DNA of 64,000 bases from Bradyrhizobium nivariense (GTDB lineage Bacteria; Pseudomonadota; Alphaproteobacteria; Rhizobiales; Xanthobacteraceae). The notes beneath the pieces were generated by a model. It was given only the letters and a program-made list of their open reading frames with translations, was not told the origin of the DNA and searched no databases. Shown piece after piece: positions 8,966-18,421 of this stretch (its first letter is position 1; every line of letters begins with the position of its first letter). The DNA lies in the NCBI RefSeq assembly GCF_029846715.1, contig NZ_JARVWW010000002.1, positions 1-64,000 on the forward strand, in the 5' to 3' direction. Both the position numbers and the translations under genes were made by a program.

Positions 8966-11659
8966 TCAGAGCTTCAGCCTGACGTCGCAGATATCCGGCT
9001 CGGCAGGATCCGGCTTCACCTCGAAGCCGAGCTGCCGGCACATATCGAGCATCACGGTGTTCTCCCGGAGCACGTCGCCCGATATGGCCTTCAGCCCTTC
9101 CGACTTCGCGTAGTCGATGATCAACTGCATCAGGGCCCATCCCAGCCCCCTGCCCTTGAGATCTGACCGCAGCAGGATCGCGTATTCGCCGCTCTCGTAG
9201 ATCGAATCCGAATGGAGCCGGACCACGCCGACCATCTCGCCGGTGGCCTCGTCGAATGCGATGAAGGCCATCGCGCGCGCATAGTCGAGCTGGGTCAGAC
9301 GCGCGATGAACTCGTGACTAAACTCCTTCATCGGCGCGAAGAAACGCAAACGAAGGTCGTGCGCCGTGACATGACGCAGGAATGCGTGGATGGTCGGCTC
9401 GTCCTCCGGACGCAGGGGCCGCGCGAAGATCCGCCAACTGTCCTTGAGCTCGAGGCGGCGCTCCCATTGCGACGGATAAGCTCGAACGGCGAAGTTGGCA
9501 GGGCTGGAGCCGGCAAACTTCTGTTGCGGCGGTCCAACCGCGACACGGGCATCGACCGCGGTCACGCTGGTCTCGTCCGCGAGCAGCGGATTGATGTCGA
9601 GTTCGCGGATCTCGGGAATGTCGGCGGCCATCTGCGCCAGCTTGACCAGAACCATGGCGACGGCGTCCGGCTTCACCGCCGGTACGTCCCGATAGGCCTT
9701 CAGCAGCCGTGAGACGCGCGTGCGGTCGATCAGGTCGCGGGCCAGTTGCAGATCGAGCGGCGGCAGCGCAAGCGCCTTGTCGTTGATGATCTCGACCGCG
9801 GTCCCACCGCGACCGAACACGACGACGGTTCCGAAAGTCGGATCGTCGGCAAGGCCCAGGATCAACTCGCGCGCCTTCGCCTTGACGACCATCGCCTGCA
9901 CGATGACGCCCTCAATTCGAGCTTTGGGACGCAGCTTCCTTGCCCGGGCGAGAATGTCGGTGGCAGCGGCGCGCACCATCTCGGGCATCGTCAGATTGAG
10001 CACGACGCCGCCGACGTCGGATTTGTGCACGATGTCGCGCGACATGATCTTCAGCACGACGGTGCCGCCTTTTGCGAGGATTTCTTTCGCGCAGGCTACC
10101 GCCTGCTCGACATCGGTGGCGGCATAGGTCGGAACCATTGCGATGTCATAAGCCTCCAGCAGAAGCTTGATCTCGACGGGCTCGAGCCATTCGCGACCGT
10201 CGGCGATCGCAGTCGTAACAATCTGCCTGGCAGCCTGGGCGTCAGGCACGAACGTATCGGGCATCGCCGGAGGAACCTGGCTCAGCTCCTCCACGACTTC
10301 GCGGTGCCTCACGAGGTACATGAAGCCGCGCACCGCGTCGTCTTCGGTCGGATAGTTCGGAATGCCGGCGCCGGACAGTGTTTCGATGATGTTTTGGTCG
10401 GCTCCGATCCAGGAGGCGAGCACGGGCTTGGCCCAACTGCGTTGCTTCTGGCGATATGCCTTAACGCGCTCGGTCACCATCGCCGCGATATCGGCAGCCG
10501 AGGCGATCGCTGTCTGTACATTGAGGACAAGGACTGCGTCATTGTCGGGATCGGCGAGCAGCACCTCCAGCGCCGCCGCGTAGCGCGAGGCGTCAGCGTC
10601 GCCCACGATGTCGACGGGATTTGCGCCGGACCAGGTCGACGGCAGCACGTCGTCGAGTTTCTTGCGCGCGTCCGCCGAGATGGTTGCTGGAATTCCGCCA
10701 AGCTCGACCAGCCGATCGACGGCGAGGACGCCAATGCCGCCGCCATTGGTCAGGATGGCGAGGCGCTTCCCGGTCGGCGATTCGACGCGGCCGAGCGTCT
10801 CGGCGCAATCGAACAGCTCGCGCAGATCCGAGACCCGCAGGACGCCCGCGCGGCGGAACGCCGCGTCATAGACGGCGTCGGCGCCCGCGAGCGCACCGGT
10901 ATGCGTGGCAGCGGCCTTCGCGCCCTGAGCCATGCGGCCGGACTTCACCACGACGACCGGCTTCACGCGCGCCGCGGCACGCGCCGCCGACATGAACTTG
11001 CGCGCGTCCTTGATGGCCTCGATATAGAGCAGGATCGCGCGGGTCTTGTGATCCATCGCGAAATAGTCGAGCAGGTCGGCAATATCGACATCGATCTGAT
11101 CACCGATCGAGACGATGCCGGAAAAGCCGACGCCGCGCTGCGCGGCCCAATCGACCATGCCGGCCGCGATCGCGCCCGATTGCGAAATCAGCGCGAGATT
11201 TCCCGCCCCCGGCATGTGTGCGGCGAAGCTGGCATTGAGGCTCACCCCAGGCATCATGATGCCCAAGCAGTTCGGCCCGATCAGCCGCATGCCGTATTTG
11301 CGGGCCGCAGCGATTGCGGCCTCGTGCAGGGACCCCGGTCCGTGACCGAGCCCGGCCGAGACGATCAGCGCGCCCGCCGAGCCGCGACGTCCGGCTTGAT
11401 CGACGATGCCTGGAACCGCTCGCGCCGGCGCGGTGATGACCACGAGCTCGGGCACGAACGGCAGCCTATCGAGGCTGCCCACCGCCGCGACGCCGCCGAT
11501 CTCGGCATGACGCGGATTGACGAGGCCGAACTGCCCCGTGAATTCAGCCTTGCGGATGTTCTCCAGAACGGCGCGTCCGACGGAGACCGGGCGGGCGCTC
11601 GCGCCGACGAGCGCGACCGAACGCGGCGACAGCAGATTCTTCAGGCGATAGGTTGACAT
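8966..11659 (-). CDS. pat: Pat-like protein acetyltransferase: NDP-forming acyl-CoA synthetase domain fused to C-terminal GNAT
   Basis: 897 residues. Order: CoA-binding Rossmann domain (1-130; VALVGASARP), succinyl-CoA-ligase-like domain containing THTGALAG (~254), ATP-grasp domain (~490-700; GRGGTAVEIINDKA), and a GNAT acetyltransferase (~735-890; LRSDLKGRGLGWALMQ is the acetyl-CoA loop). This is the architecture and size of Salmonella Pat/YfiQ and Rhodopseudomonas Pat, which acetylate the catalytic Lys of AMP-forming acyl-CoA synthetases. A ligase of the BadA type lies 4 kb away. A metabolic ADP-forming acyl-CoA synthetase role cannot be excluded, since the His of HTGALAG is kept. Confidence 0.85.
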   Translation of the reverse strand: MSTYRLKNLLSPRSVALVGASARPVSVGRAVLENIRKAEFTGQFGLVNPRHAEIGGVAAVGSLDRLPFVPELVVITAPARAVPGIVDQAGRRGSAGALIVSAGLGHGPGSLHEAAIAAARKYGMRLIGPNCLGIMMPGVSLNASFAAHMPGAGNLALISQSGAIAAGMVDWAAQRGVGFSGIVSIGDQIDVDIADLLDYFAMDHKTRAILLYIEAIKDARKFMSAARAAARVKPVVVVKSGRMAQGAKAAATHTGALAGADAVYDAAFRRAGVLRVSDLRELFDCAETLGRVESPTGKRLAILTNGGGIGVLAVDRLVELGGIPATISADARKKLDDVLPSTWSGANPVDIVGDADASRYAAALEVLLADPDNDAVLVLNVQTAIASAADIAAMVTERVKAYRQKQRSWAKPVLASWIGADQNIIETLSGAGIPNYPTEDDAVRGFMYLVRHREVVEELSQVPPAMPDTFVPDAQAARQIVTTAIADGREWLEPVEIKLLLEAYDIAMVPTYAATDVEQAVACAKEILAKGGTVVLKIMSRDIVHKSDVGGVVLNLTMPEMVRAAATDILARARKLRPKARIEGVIVQAMVVKAKARELILGLADDPTFGTVVVFGRGGTAVEIINDKALALPPLDLQLARDLIDRTRVSRLLKAYRDVPAVKPDAVAMVLVKLAQMAADIPEIRELDINPLLADETSVTAVDARVAVGPPQQKFAGSSPANFAVRAYPSQWERRLELKDSWRIFARPLRPEDEPTIHAFLRHVTAHDLRLRFFAPMKEFSHEFIARLTQLDYARAMAFIAFDEATGEMVGVVRLHSDSIYESGEYAILLRSDLKGRGLGWALMQLIIDYAKSEGLKAISGDVLRENTVMLDMCRQLGFEVKPDPAEPDICDVRLKL

Positions 11660-11728
11660 GACAGCAAATGCGCCCGGTCGCTGGCGGTTCCGATGGTTGA
11701 CGGTCGGGCCGATGAACTGGCTATCCGC

Positions 11729-12568
11729 CTAGTACGAGATCATAACCCAGCACGGTGGCTCGCCAATGACGGTCTTTGTCACACCGCCCCAAACGATCTC
11801 GTTCAGGCGCGAATGATGGTAGGCGCCCATCACGATCGCGTCGATGGCATGGGAATTCGCCCAGCTTCCGAGCACCTTGCCGATCGAACTGCCGTTGCCC
11901 TTCGCGGTTTCGAACGAGGCGTAGACCCCGTGTTCCCTCAAGTGGTCGATCAGAGCCGTCCCGGATTGCACGATCGCGTCGGATTTATCGTCCGCCACGG
12001 TCACCACGCGAACCGAGGCGGCCGCCTGAAGGAGCGGGAGCGCGTCGCCGACCGCTCGCGCCGCACGCGCGGAGTGATCCCAGGCGATCATGACGCTCTC
12101 GAATTCCGGCCGCAGCTCGTCCACGTGCTGCTCCGGGCAGAGCAGCAGCGGTCGTCCGGATTCGAACAGGAACGTCTCGATGATGTGCTCGGTTCGACTG
12201 TCGTGCAGCTTGACGGGGACCAGCGTAAGATCGCTGAAGCGCGCATGCTCGGCCAGGACCGACGCGACCTGGTCAGCCGGTACCTTGGCCGATCGGCTTT
12301 GAGCGCGAATGTTGACGCGGGAGGTTGCATGGGCGAACGCATTCAGGAGATGCTGCATGTCGCTCGCCTCAAGCAACCCTTTTGCCTCGGCCGCATCGGA
12401 ATCATCGGGGAGCACCACCTTCGGCCGCACGAAAACATCCTCCTCGAGCGCAAGCGCGGTGATCCGGGCACCGAGGTCGGCGGCAACGGCCACGCATTTC
12501 TCGATCGCAGCAAGGGCCGGCCCGCGCGGCTGGCCGACGAGCGGTAGAAAGACATCCTTGATGGTCAT
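11729..12568 (-). CDS. Universal stress protein, tandem UspA domains
   Basis: 279 residues, about twice a single UspA domain. The second half begins VMIAWDHSARAARAV and ends with a G-rich nucleotide-binding-like stretch (MGAYHHSRLNEIVWGGVTKTVIG). The first half is more diverged. Cytosolic stress or nucleotide-sensing protein; no specific partner is readable. It stands alone, 69 bp from the Pat-like gene and divergent from the kinase-like gene. Confidence 0.85.
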   Translation of the reverse strand: MTIKDVFLPLVGQPRGPALAAIEKCVAVAADLGARITALALEEDVFVRPKVVLPDDSDAAEAKGLLEASDMQHLLNAFAHATSRVNIRAQSRSAKVPADQVASVLAEHARFSDLTLVPVKLHDSRTEHIIETFLFESGRPLLLCPEQHVDELRPEFESVMIAWDHSARAARAVGDALPLLQAAASVRVVTVADDKSDAIVQSGTALIDHLREHGVYASFETAKGNGSSIGKVLGSWANSHAIDAIVMGAYHHSRLNEIVWGGVTKTVIGEPPCWVMISY

Positions 12569-12762
12569 CGGGATTCTCCTTGGCCGCCAGAATAGGCCGG
12601 CTTTGGTCGGGACGCTTGATCCTCGTCAAGCCCGGGGAACTCCGACCGGTCGGACGGAGACCAGCGTTGACAGAAGTCAAGGACTGGCCGCGATCTGCGT
12701 CTAAGGGTTACCCTGGTCGCCGGGCGGGCCGCCTTCCGACGCATCTGGATGTAGCAGCTGGA

Positions 12763-14295
12763 ATGACAGACGATTCTGCGACCCAGGACCGGATCTTTGC
12801 GGCGCTCGCCGATTCCGCTGCGCATCCGGACATGAGGCGGATCGATACGCACGCAGCTTCGGTCTTTCTCGAAGGCAGGCGCGCGCTGAAAATCAAGCGC
12901 GCCGTGCAGTTTCCGTTTCTCGATTATTCGACGCTCGAGAAACGCAAGGCGGCCTGCGAGGAGGAGCTCAGGATCAACCGGCCGCTGGCGCCGCAGATCT
13001 ATCATCGCGTCGTGGCGATCACGCAAGAGGCCGATGGATCGGTGAAGGTCGACGGAAGCGGCCGGCCGATCGAGTATGCGGTCGACATGTCGCGCTTCGA
13101 CGAGAGCCGGACGCTGGATCACCTGGCCAAGGCCGGTCCGCTGGATGCCAACCTTGCCTCGGCAGCCGCTGACGCCATCGCGGCTTCGCATGCGGCAGCG
13201 CCCCGCGCCGACGGCAAGGCATGGGTTTCATCCATCCCCGGCCTGATCGACGGCAACAGCGATGGCCTGCGAACCGGCAACCATTTCGAAGCTGAAGAGA
13301 TTGCACAGCTCGGCACAGCCTCGCTCGCGACGTTCCTGCGCCTCCAACCGCTGCTCGTCGAGCGCGGCCGTCAGGGCTTCGTGCGCCGCTGCCACGGCGA
13401 CCTCCATCTTGCGAACATCGTGTCGATCGACGAACAGCCGGTGCTGTTCGATGCCATTGAGTTCGACGCCCAGATGGCAACCATCGACGTGCTCTATGAT
13501 CTCGCATTCACGCTGATGGACTTGCTGCGCCATGATCAACCACGCGCGGCCAACGTCGTGCTGAACCGATATCTCGCCGCGACGCCGGCCGAAAATCTCG
13601 ACGCGCTCTCCGCATTGCCGCTGTTCATGTCCATTCGGGCGGCGATCCGCGCCCAGGTGGCCCTGGCACGGCTGAAGCCGCCGCATTCTGATGATCCGGG
13701 CTTTCTCGACGACGCACGGCGCTATTTTGGCCTCGCCCGGGCGCTGATCCATCCTCCCGCACCCCGGCTGATTGCGGTCGGCGGACTGTCAGGCACCGGA
13801 AAGACGGCTTTGGCGCACGCGCTGGCGCCGGTGGTTACGCCGCAGCCGGGAGCCGTCGTGCTGCGCAGCGATGTCGTCCGCAAGCAAATGTTCGGGGTCG
13901 AGGACACGGACCGGTTGCCGGCATCCGGATACACGCCGGAAGTTACAGCGCGCGTTTACGACATGTTGGCTCAGCACGCCCGGCGGGTGCTGGCGCAAGG
14001 CCATTCGGCGATCATCGACGGCGTTTTCGCCCGTGAGGACGAACGCGACGCGGTCGCCGCTCTGGCACGCGAGCGCAACGTTCCGCTGAGCGGCCTATTT
14101 CTGGTTACCGACCTCGCGACCCGGCAGGCGCGGATCGGCAGCCGCCGGGGCGACGCATCCGACGCCACGCAAGAGGTTGCCGCGCTGCAAGAGCACTATA
14201 ATATCGGCCATGTCGGTTGGGCGACCATCGATGCATCCGGGACGCAAGAGCAGACGCTCCAGAACTGCCGGGACGCGATCACTGCGGGCAAATAA
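12763..14295 (+). CDS. Two-domain phosphotransferase: APH-like kinase domain plus P-loop AAA domain
   Basis: 510 residues from ATG 12763; the longer frame from 12580 adds a basic, low-complexity N-terminus without family character. The N-terminal ~340 residues are aminoglycoside-phosphotransferase-like, with RRCHGDLHLANI (catalytic HGDxxxxN) and LFDAIEFD (metal-binding Asp). The C-terminal domain has a Walker A motif GGLSGTGKTALA and resembles small zeta-toxin-like or nucleotide kinases. This fusion is common in proteobacteria but its substrate is unknown. A polyphosphate-binding CHAD gene follows, so a link to phosphate metabolism is possible but only inferred. Confidence 0.8.
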   Translation: MTDDSATQDRIFAALADSAAHPDMRRIDTHAASVFLEGRRALKIKRAVQFPFLDYSTLEKRKAACEEELRINRPLAPQIYHRVVAITQEADGSVKVDGSGRPIEYAVDMSRFDESRTLDHLAKAGPLDANLASAAADAIAASHAAAPRADGKAWVSSIPGLIDGNSDGLRTGNHFEAEEIAQLGTASLATFLRLQPLLVERGRQGFVRRCHGDLHLANIVSIDEQPVLFDAIEFDAQMATIDVLYDLAFTLMDLLRHDQPRAANVVLNRYLAATPAENLDALSALPLFMSIRAAIRAQVALARLKPPHSDDPGFLDDARRYFGLARALIHPPAPRLIAVGGLSGTGKTALAHALAPVVTPQPGAVVLRSDVVRKQMFGVEDTDRLPASGYTPEVTARVYDMLAQHARRVLAQGHSAIIDGVFAREDERDAVAALARERNVPLSGLFLVTDLATRQARIGSRRGDASDATQEVAALQEHYNIGHVGWATIDASGTQEQTLQNCRDAITAGK

Positions 14296-14320
14296 GGCAA
14301 TCTGATTGACGCGGGCAAGG

Positions 14321-15295
14321 ATGGCGCGACCCAGCACGAGTTCGACGGCGACCGCGCGCGCCAAGCCTGCGGCGAGGCGCAATGCCCTGCCCGGCCGCCT
14401 CAGCCCCGGCATGGTCTGCGACACGGCCTTCCGGATCATCGCCCGCCGTCACCTCGACGCCGTTCTGGCCCAGCATGACGGCACCTGCCGAGGCGATCCG
14501 GAGGCGCTGCACCAGATCCGCATCGCACTGACGCATCTGCGCACCGCCATCCGCTTCTTCTCGCCGATGGTCGACGACGCCCTGCGGCCGGATGTCTGGG
14601 CCGAACTGAAATGGCTGAACAGCCAACTCGGCATGGTGCGGGACCTCGACGTGGCGATCGAGCGAGTCCTCGCCGAGAGCGGAGGCGAGTTGACCGTGAT
14701 TGCCGAGCTCCAACATTGGGACGAGAAGCGCGCCGAGAGCCACCGCCTGCTGGCCCGCGCGCTGCAATCCGCGCGGTATCGCCGTCTCGTCGAGCAGACG
14801 TCGGCCTGGATCGAGAGCGGTCCCTGGTCGACCCGGCGCAGCAAGGAGGCCATCAGATTGCGCCGCTGCTCGCTCGCCGACCACGCCACGGCGCAACTGA
14901 CGGAATGGGAAAAGACGCTGCTCAAGAAAGCGCGCAAGCTCCGCAAGCTCGATGTCGAGAAGCGGCACAAGCTGCGGCTTCTCAACAAGCGGCTGACCTA
15001 TTCGATCGAATCGCTCGAGGACCTGTTCGCCGACGACTCGTTGACGAAGCAGAAGTCCATCCTCAAGCAATTGCGCAAGGCGCAAAAGTCCCTCGGACAA
15101 TTGAACGACGATGCCCGTGGGCAAACTCTGGCAGCGTCGTTGAACGAGGCCGTCCCCGAGGCGGGCATTCGCTTCCTCAACCGCAAGCGGGAAAAGAAGC
15201 TGTTGCGAACCGCTTCGAAAGCCTACCGGAAACTGGACGAGGCCAAGCCGTTCCGCTCCGCCGACCTTGCGCCGAATGCGGAGCCTGAGGATTAG
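14321..15295 (+). CDS. CHAD domain protein
   Basis: About 324 residues, His/Arg/Lys-rich and all-helical. It shows CHAD features such as ALHQIRIALTHLRTAIRFF near the N-terminus, where basic residues line the polyphosphate-binding groove. CHAD proteins bind inorganic polyphosphate. ATG 14321 is chosen; an in-frame TTG at 14306 would add five residues. It starts 25 bp after the APH/P-loop gene and is probably co-transcribed with it. Confidence 0.85.
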   Translation: MARPSTSSTATARAKPAARRNALPGRLSPGMVCDTAFRIIARRHLDAVLAQHDGTCRGDPEALHQIRIALTHLRTAIRFFSPMVDDALRPDVWAELKWLNSQLGMVRDLDVAIERVLAESGGELTVIAELQHWDEKRAESHRLLARALQSARYRRLVEQTSAWIESGPWSTRRSKEAIRLRRCSLADHATAQLTEWEKTLLKKARKLRKLDVEKRHKLRLLNKRLTYSIESLEDLFADDSLTKQKSILKQLRKAQKSLGQLNDDARGQTLAASLNEAVPEAGIRFLNRKREKKLLRTASKAYRKLDEAKPFRSADLAPNAEPED

Positions 15296-15331
15296 GTGAC
15301 CTCGCCAAGGCAAGCTGAAATCGAACGCAAT

Positions 15332-15796
15332 TCAGCGCGGAATCACGGCGGTAGCTTCGATCTCGACGCGCGCCGCCTTCTCGACGAGGCGGACCACCTG
15401 AACCAGCGCCATCGCCGGATAGTGCGCGCCGAAGATGGTGCGGTAGACCTTGCCGAGCTCTTTCAGGTTCGTCAGGTACTCGTCCATGTCAACGACGTAC
15501 CAGGTCAGGCGCACCAAATGCTCGGGCTGCGCCCCGGCCTCCGCGAGGATCTCGGCGATGTTGCTCAGGATCTGGCGCACCTGCGCGACAAACCCCTCCG
15601 CGAGACGCTCCTCGGCATCCCAGCCGATCACCCCGCCCGTGACGACGATGCGTCCCTCGGCGGCCATGCCGTTGGCATAGCCTTTCGGCACCGGCCAACC
15701 AGACGGCTGGAGCACCTGCGCCTTGGAGCGGGTTTCGTCCTCGGCTGCTGTCGGCAGCACCGCGAGGTGCGGGCCTTTCGGCGTCGTCACGGACAA
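15332..15796 (-). CDS. RidA/YjgF-family protein with altered catalytic Arg position
   Basis: 154 residues, a RidA fold with a short N-terminal extension. The C-terminal VEIEATAVIPR matches the family end and keeps the conserved Glu. The family motif PARS, whose Arg (Arg105 in E. coli RidA) binds the imine substrate, reads YPAMAL here, so Arg appears replaced by Met. That places it in a Rid subgroup not expected to be a standard enamine/imine deaminase. It starts 15 nt after the ligase stop codon, so it is the second gene of the ligase operon. Confidence 0.85.
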   Translation of the reverse strand: MSVTTPKGPHLAVLPTAAEDETRSKAQVLQPSGWPVPKGYANGMAAEGRIVVTGGVIGWDAEERLAEGFVAQVRQILSNIAEILAEAGAQPEHLVRLTWYVVDMDEYLTNLKELGKVYRTIFGAHYPAMALVQVVRLVEKAARVEIEATAVIPR

Positions 15797-15811
15797 TTCA
15801 CTATCCTTCTC

Positions 15812-17503
15812 TCATTTCGCCGCGACGCCGGAGGACGTCACCGCGGCCTGCGCCAGTTGCCGCAGGGCAAAGCGCTTTAGTTTGCCGGTCTCGGTCTTCG
15901 GCAGTTGCGTCACGAACTCGATTGCGCGCGGATATTTGTAGGGCGCGATCTCGCGTTTGACATGCTCCTGCAACGCTGCCACGAGCTCGGCGTCCGGCGT
16001 TACGCCCGGCGCGGCAATGACATAGGCCTTCACGATCATGCCGCGCGCCTCGTCCGGCGCACCGACGACCCCGCACTCGACGACCGAGGGATGCGTGAGC
16101 AGCGCCGCCTCGACATCCGTGCCTGCGATGTTGTAGCCGGCCGACACGATCATGTCGTCCGAGCGCGACTGGTACCAGAAATAGCCCTCGCTATCCATCA
16201 GATAAGTGTCGCCCGTGATGTTCCAGCCGTTCTGGACGTATTTGCGCTGCCGCTCGTCGGCGAGATAGCGGCATCCGGTCGGCCCGCGTACCGCGAGCTG
16301 TCCTATCGTGCCCGGCGGCTCGTCATTGCCGGAATCGTCGACGATCTTCGCTTCATACCCCGGCACGGGCTTGCCCGTCGCGCCCGGGCGAATCTCGTCC
16401 TCGGTCGCGCTGATGAAGATGTGCAGCAGCTCGGTCGAGCCGATGCCGTCCATCAGCTTGATGCCGGTCGCCTTGAGCCAGGCATCGAATGTCGGCTTGG
16501 GCAGCGTCTCGCCGGCGGACACGCATTTGCGGAGCGAGGAAATGTCGCGGCCCGGAAGCTTGCCAATCATCGCCCGGTACGCGGTCGGCGCGGTGAAGCA
16601 GACCGTGGCCTTGTACCGCTCGATCGCATTCAGAATGTCGTCGGGCGTCGTCTTCTCCAGAACGACGAAGGAGGCGCCGATGTGCATCGGAAACAGCACG
16701 CCGCCGAAGCCGAACGTGAAGGCGAGCGGTGCCGAGCCGACGAAACGATCCTTCTGCTCCGCGCGCAAGATGTTGCGCGCATAACCATCGCAGACCGCCA
16801 GCATGTCACGATGGAAATGCATGGTGCCCTTGGGATCGCCGGTCGTGCCCGACGTGAAGGCGATCAGGCAGACGTCGTCGGAGGCGGTATCGACGGCTCT
16901 GAACTCCGGGCTTGCATCCGCCGTCAGCGCTTCGAGGGAGTCGCCGGCGCCGTTGCCCCAATAGACCACGTGCTTGAGACCGGGGGCTGCGGCTTTCGCC
17001 TTCTCCATTTCCTCGGAGAGCTTGCCGTCGCAGAGCGCGAGTGTGATCTCCGCCTTCTGGATCGGATAGGACAGCTCCTTGGCGCGCAACAGCGGCATCG
17101 TCGCCACGACGATACCGCCGGCCTTGATTACCGCCAGATAAGTCGCGACCATCATCGGATTGTTGGCCGAGCGCAGCAGAACGCGCCCGCCGGTGACGAG
17201 ACCAAGCTCGCCGACCAGCACGTTGGCGATGCGGTTCACGAGCGTTTGCAGCTCGCGATAGGTGTAGCTGGCAGCGGGGCTGATGACGCAAGGGGCGTCG
17301 CCATGTCCCTGCTCGACCCAGCGGTCGAGGAAATAGCTGACGCAGTTCAATCGCGGCGGATAGTGCAGCTCCGGCCGCGTGAAGATGAATTCGGGCCAGA
17401 GCTCGCGCGGCGGAAGATGCTGCCGCGCAAACGTATCGACATGGGCCGTTGCGGTGTTGCCGTCATCCGAGCCCGTCACTTGAATCTTGGCGGCGTTGGC
17501 CAT
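15812..17503 (-). CDS. Benzoate/2-aminobenzoate-CoA ligase family (AMP-forming)
   Basis: 563 residues. The ATP-binding motif is TSGTTGDPKGTMHFH, the adenylate-forming core has GIGSTELLHIFISA, and the C-terminal catalytic Lys lies in LPKTETGKLKRFAL. The overall pattern (RWVEQGHGDAPCVI near the N-terminus, FSGTTG-type loop) fits the BadA/benzoate-CoA ligase clade rather than long-chain acyl-CoA ligases. It would activate an aromatic acid to its CoA ester. The aryl-CoA monooxygenase/reductase 4 kb away makes anthranilate or salicylate the leading substrates. A MarR-type palindrome sits 50 bp upstream. Confidence 0.85.
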   Translation of the reverse strand: MANAAKIQVTGSDDGNTATAHVDTFARQHLPPRELWPEFIFTRPELHYPPRLNCVSYFLDRWVEQGHGDAPCVISPAASYTYRELQTLVNRIANVLVGELGLVTGGRVLLRSANNPMMVATYLAVIKAGGIVVATMPLLRAKELSYPIQKAEITLALCDGKLSEEMEKAKAAAPGLKHVVYWGNGAGDSLEALTADASPEFRAVDTASDDVCLIAFTSGTTGDPKGTMHFHRDMLAVCDGYARNILRAEQKDRFVGSAPLAFTFGFGGVLFPMHIGASFVVLEKTTPDDILNAIERYKATVCFTAPTAYRAMIGKLPGRDISSLRKCVSAGETLPKPTFDAWLKATGIKLMDGIGSTELLHIFISATEDEIRPGATGKPVPGYEAKIVDDSGNDEPPGTIGQLAVRGPTGCRYLADERQRKYVQNGWNITGDTYLMDSEGYFWYQSRSDDMIVSAGYNIAGTDVEAALLTHPSVVECGVVGAPDEARGMIVKAYVIAAPGVTPDAELVAALQEHVKREIAPYKYPRAIEFVTQLPKTETGKLKRFALRQLAQAAVTSSGVAAK

Positions 17504-17552
17504 CGCACGCTCCTTTCAGCATGGAAAGCACCCGGCAGCACTAACTTGAAAA

Positions 17553-17570
17553 CATTTTATGCTTAAAACA
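17553..17570. promoter_or_regulatory. Putative MarR operator, site A (upstream of the ligase)
   Basis: CATTTTATGCTTAAAACA, a near-palindrome with TTTTA/TAAAA arms around a GC centre. It lies 50 bp upstream of the aryl-CoA ligase start and on the far side of the MarR stop. One of seven related sites in the window. Confidence 0.65.
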
Positions 17571-17652
17571 ATTTGGCGCAATAGCGGATTTTGGGCATCC
17601 CGTGCTTTTTCCGGCGGCAACGTGGGATCGGCGGACGCGTCGGCCCGCGGGC

Positions 17653-18171
17653 CTAGGCCCGGCGGCGACCGGCCGATTTCTGCGCCGACGCCTTGGTCTT
17701 GGCGAGGAGCCGCATCAATTCGCGCACATCCTTCGGCGTCAGATCGGCGAACAGATCGGCAATCCAGGTCTCGTGGTCCGCGGCCATTCTGCGGAACTCG
17801 GCACGCCCGAGTTTCGTGAGCCGGATCACCTGAACGCGGCGGTCCGTCTCCGAAGTGCGGCGGTCGAGATGACCGGATTCCACGAGGCGTTCGACGAGGC
17901 CGGTCACGTTGCCGTTCGACACCATCATGCGCTTGGAGACGTCGGACAGCGTCATGCCGTCAGGCGCCTTGTCGAGCTGCGCCATCAGGTCGAAACGGGG
18001 CAATGTGACGTCGAAGCGCTGCCGCAACCGGCCGCGGACCTCGCCCTCGATCAGGGTCGTGCAGGTCAAGAGGCGCAGCCACAGCCGAAGCTCTTCGGCG
18101 TGATCCTCCGGAGTTTCGACGGCCTTGGTCTCGGAATCGAGCATGTTGATGCTGTCACTCACGGCCGGCAT
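17653..18171 (-). CDS. MarR-family transcriptional regulator
   Basis: 172 residues. The winged-helix core includes LSDVSKRMMVSNGNVTGLVERLVESGHLDRR and the wing ETDRRVQVIRLTKLG, canonical for MarR. The N- and C-terminal helices would form the dimer. It is the only dedicated regulator inside the catabolic cluster and is divergent from the binding-protein gene. The 250-bp gap between them carries two copies of the palindrome found before the other transcription units. It probably represses the cluster and responds to an aromatic acid or aryl-CoA, as BadR/CouR-type MarR proteins do; the ligand is inferred. Confidence 0.9.
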   Translation of the reverse strand: MPAVSDSINMLDSETKAVETPEDHAEELRLWLRLLTCTTLIEGEVRGRLRQRFDVTLPRFDLMAQLDKAPDGMTLSDVSKRMMVSNGNVTGLVERLVESGHLDRRTSETDRRVQVIRLTKLGRAEFRRMAADHETWIADLFADLTPKDVRELMRLLAKTKASAQKSAGRRRA

Positions 18172-18194
18172 TGGCGCCCGGCACGGATTCCCAA

Positions 18195-18212
18195 CGTTTT
18201 GAGCTTCAAATA
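18195..18212. promoter_or_regulatory. Putative MarR operator, site B (marR side of divergent region)
   Basis: CGTTTTGAGCTTCAAATA, with TTT/AAA arms around AGCT. It lies 24 bp upstream of the MarR gene start, where binding would give autorepression. Confidence 0.55.
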
Positions 18213-18263
18213 AATCGAAGCCGGCTGCAAGCCTAAAGCCGCAACAATCGACCGCACGCCGAT

Positions 18264-18281
18264 TTCTTTAGGCTTCAAACA
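18264..18281. promoter_or_regulatory. Putative MarR operator, site C (binding-protein side)
   Basis: TTCTTTAGGCTTCAAACA, similar to sites A and D. It lies 140 bp upstream of the ABC binding-protein start, in the same divergent gap as site B. Confidence 0.55.
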
Positions 18282-18421
18282 ATTGGCGCGCCGCTTGCAT
18301 GCGCCGCTGCCCGCAGGATGACGACGCCTTGAGCTCGCTTGCCGCGGCAGCAATCATCGGCATAAGCTTGGATCGGAGTAGCGGCTTGCAGCGCAAGACC
18401 TGTTATCACGGGGGACAGATC

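Noticed and set aside
9746-11656. A 636-codon open frame antisense to the Pat-like gene, and a similar one at 15905-17566 opposite the aryl-CoA ligase
   Set aside because: Arg/His/Asp-rich composition with no family motifs; long antisense frames are expected in high-GC DNA and the minus-strand genes have clear domains.
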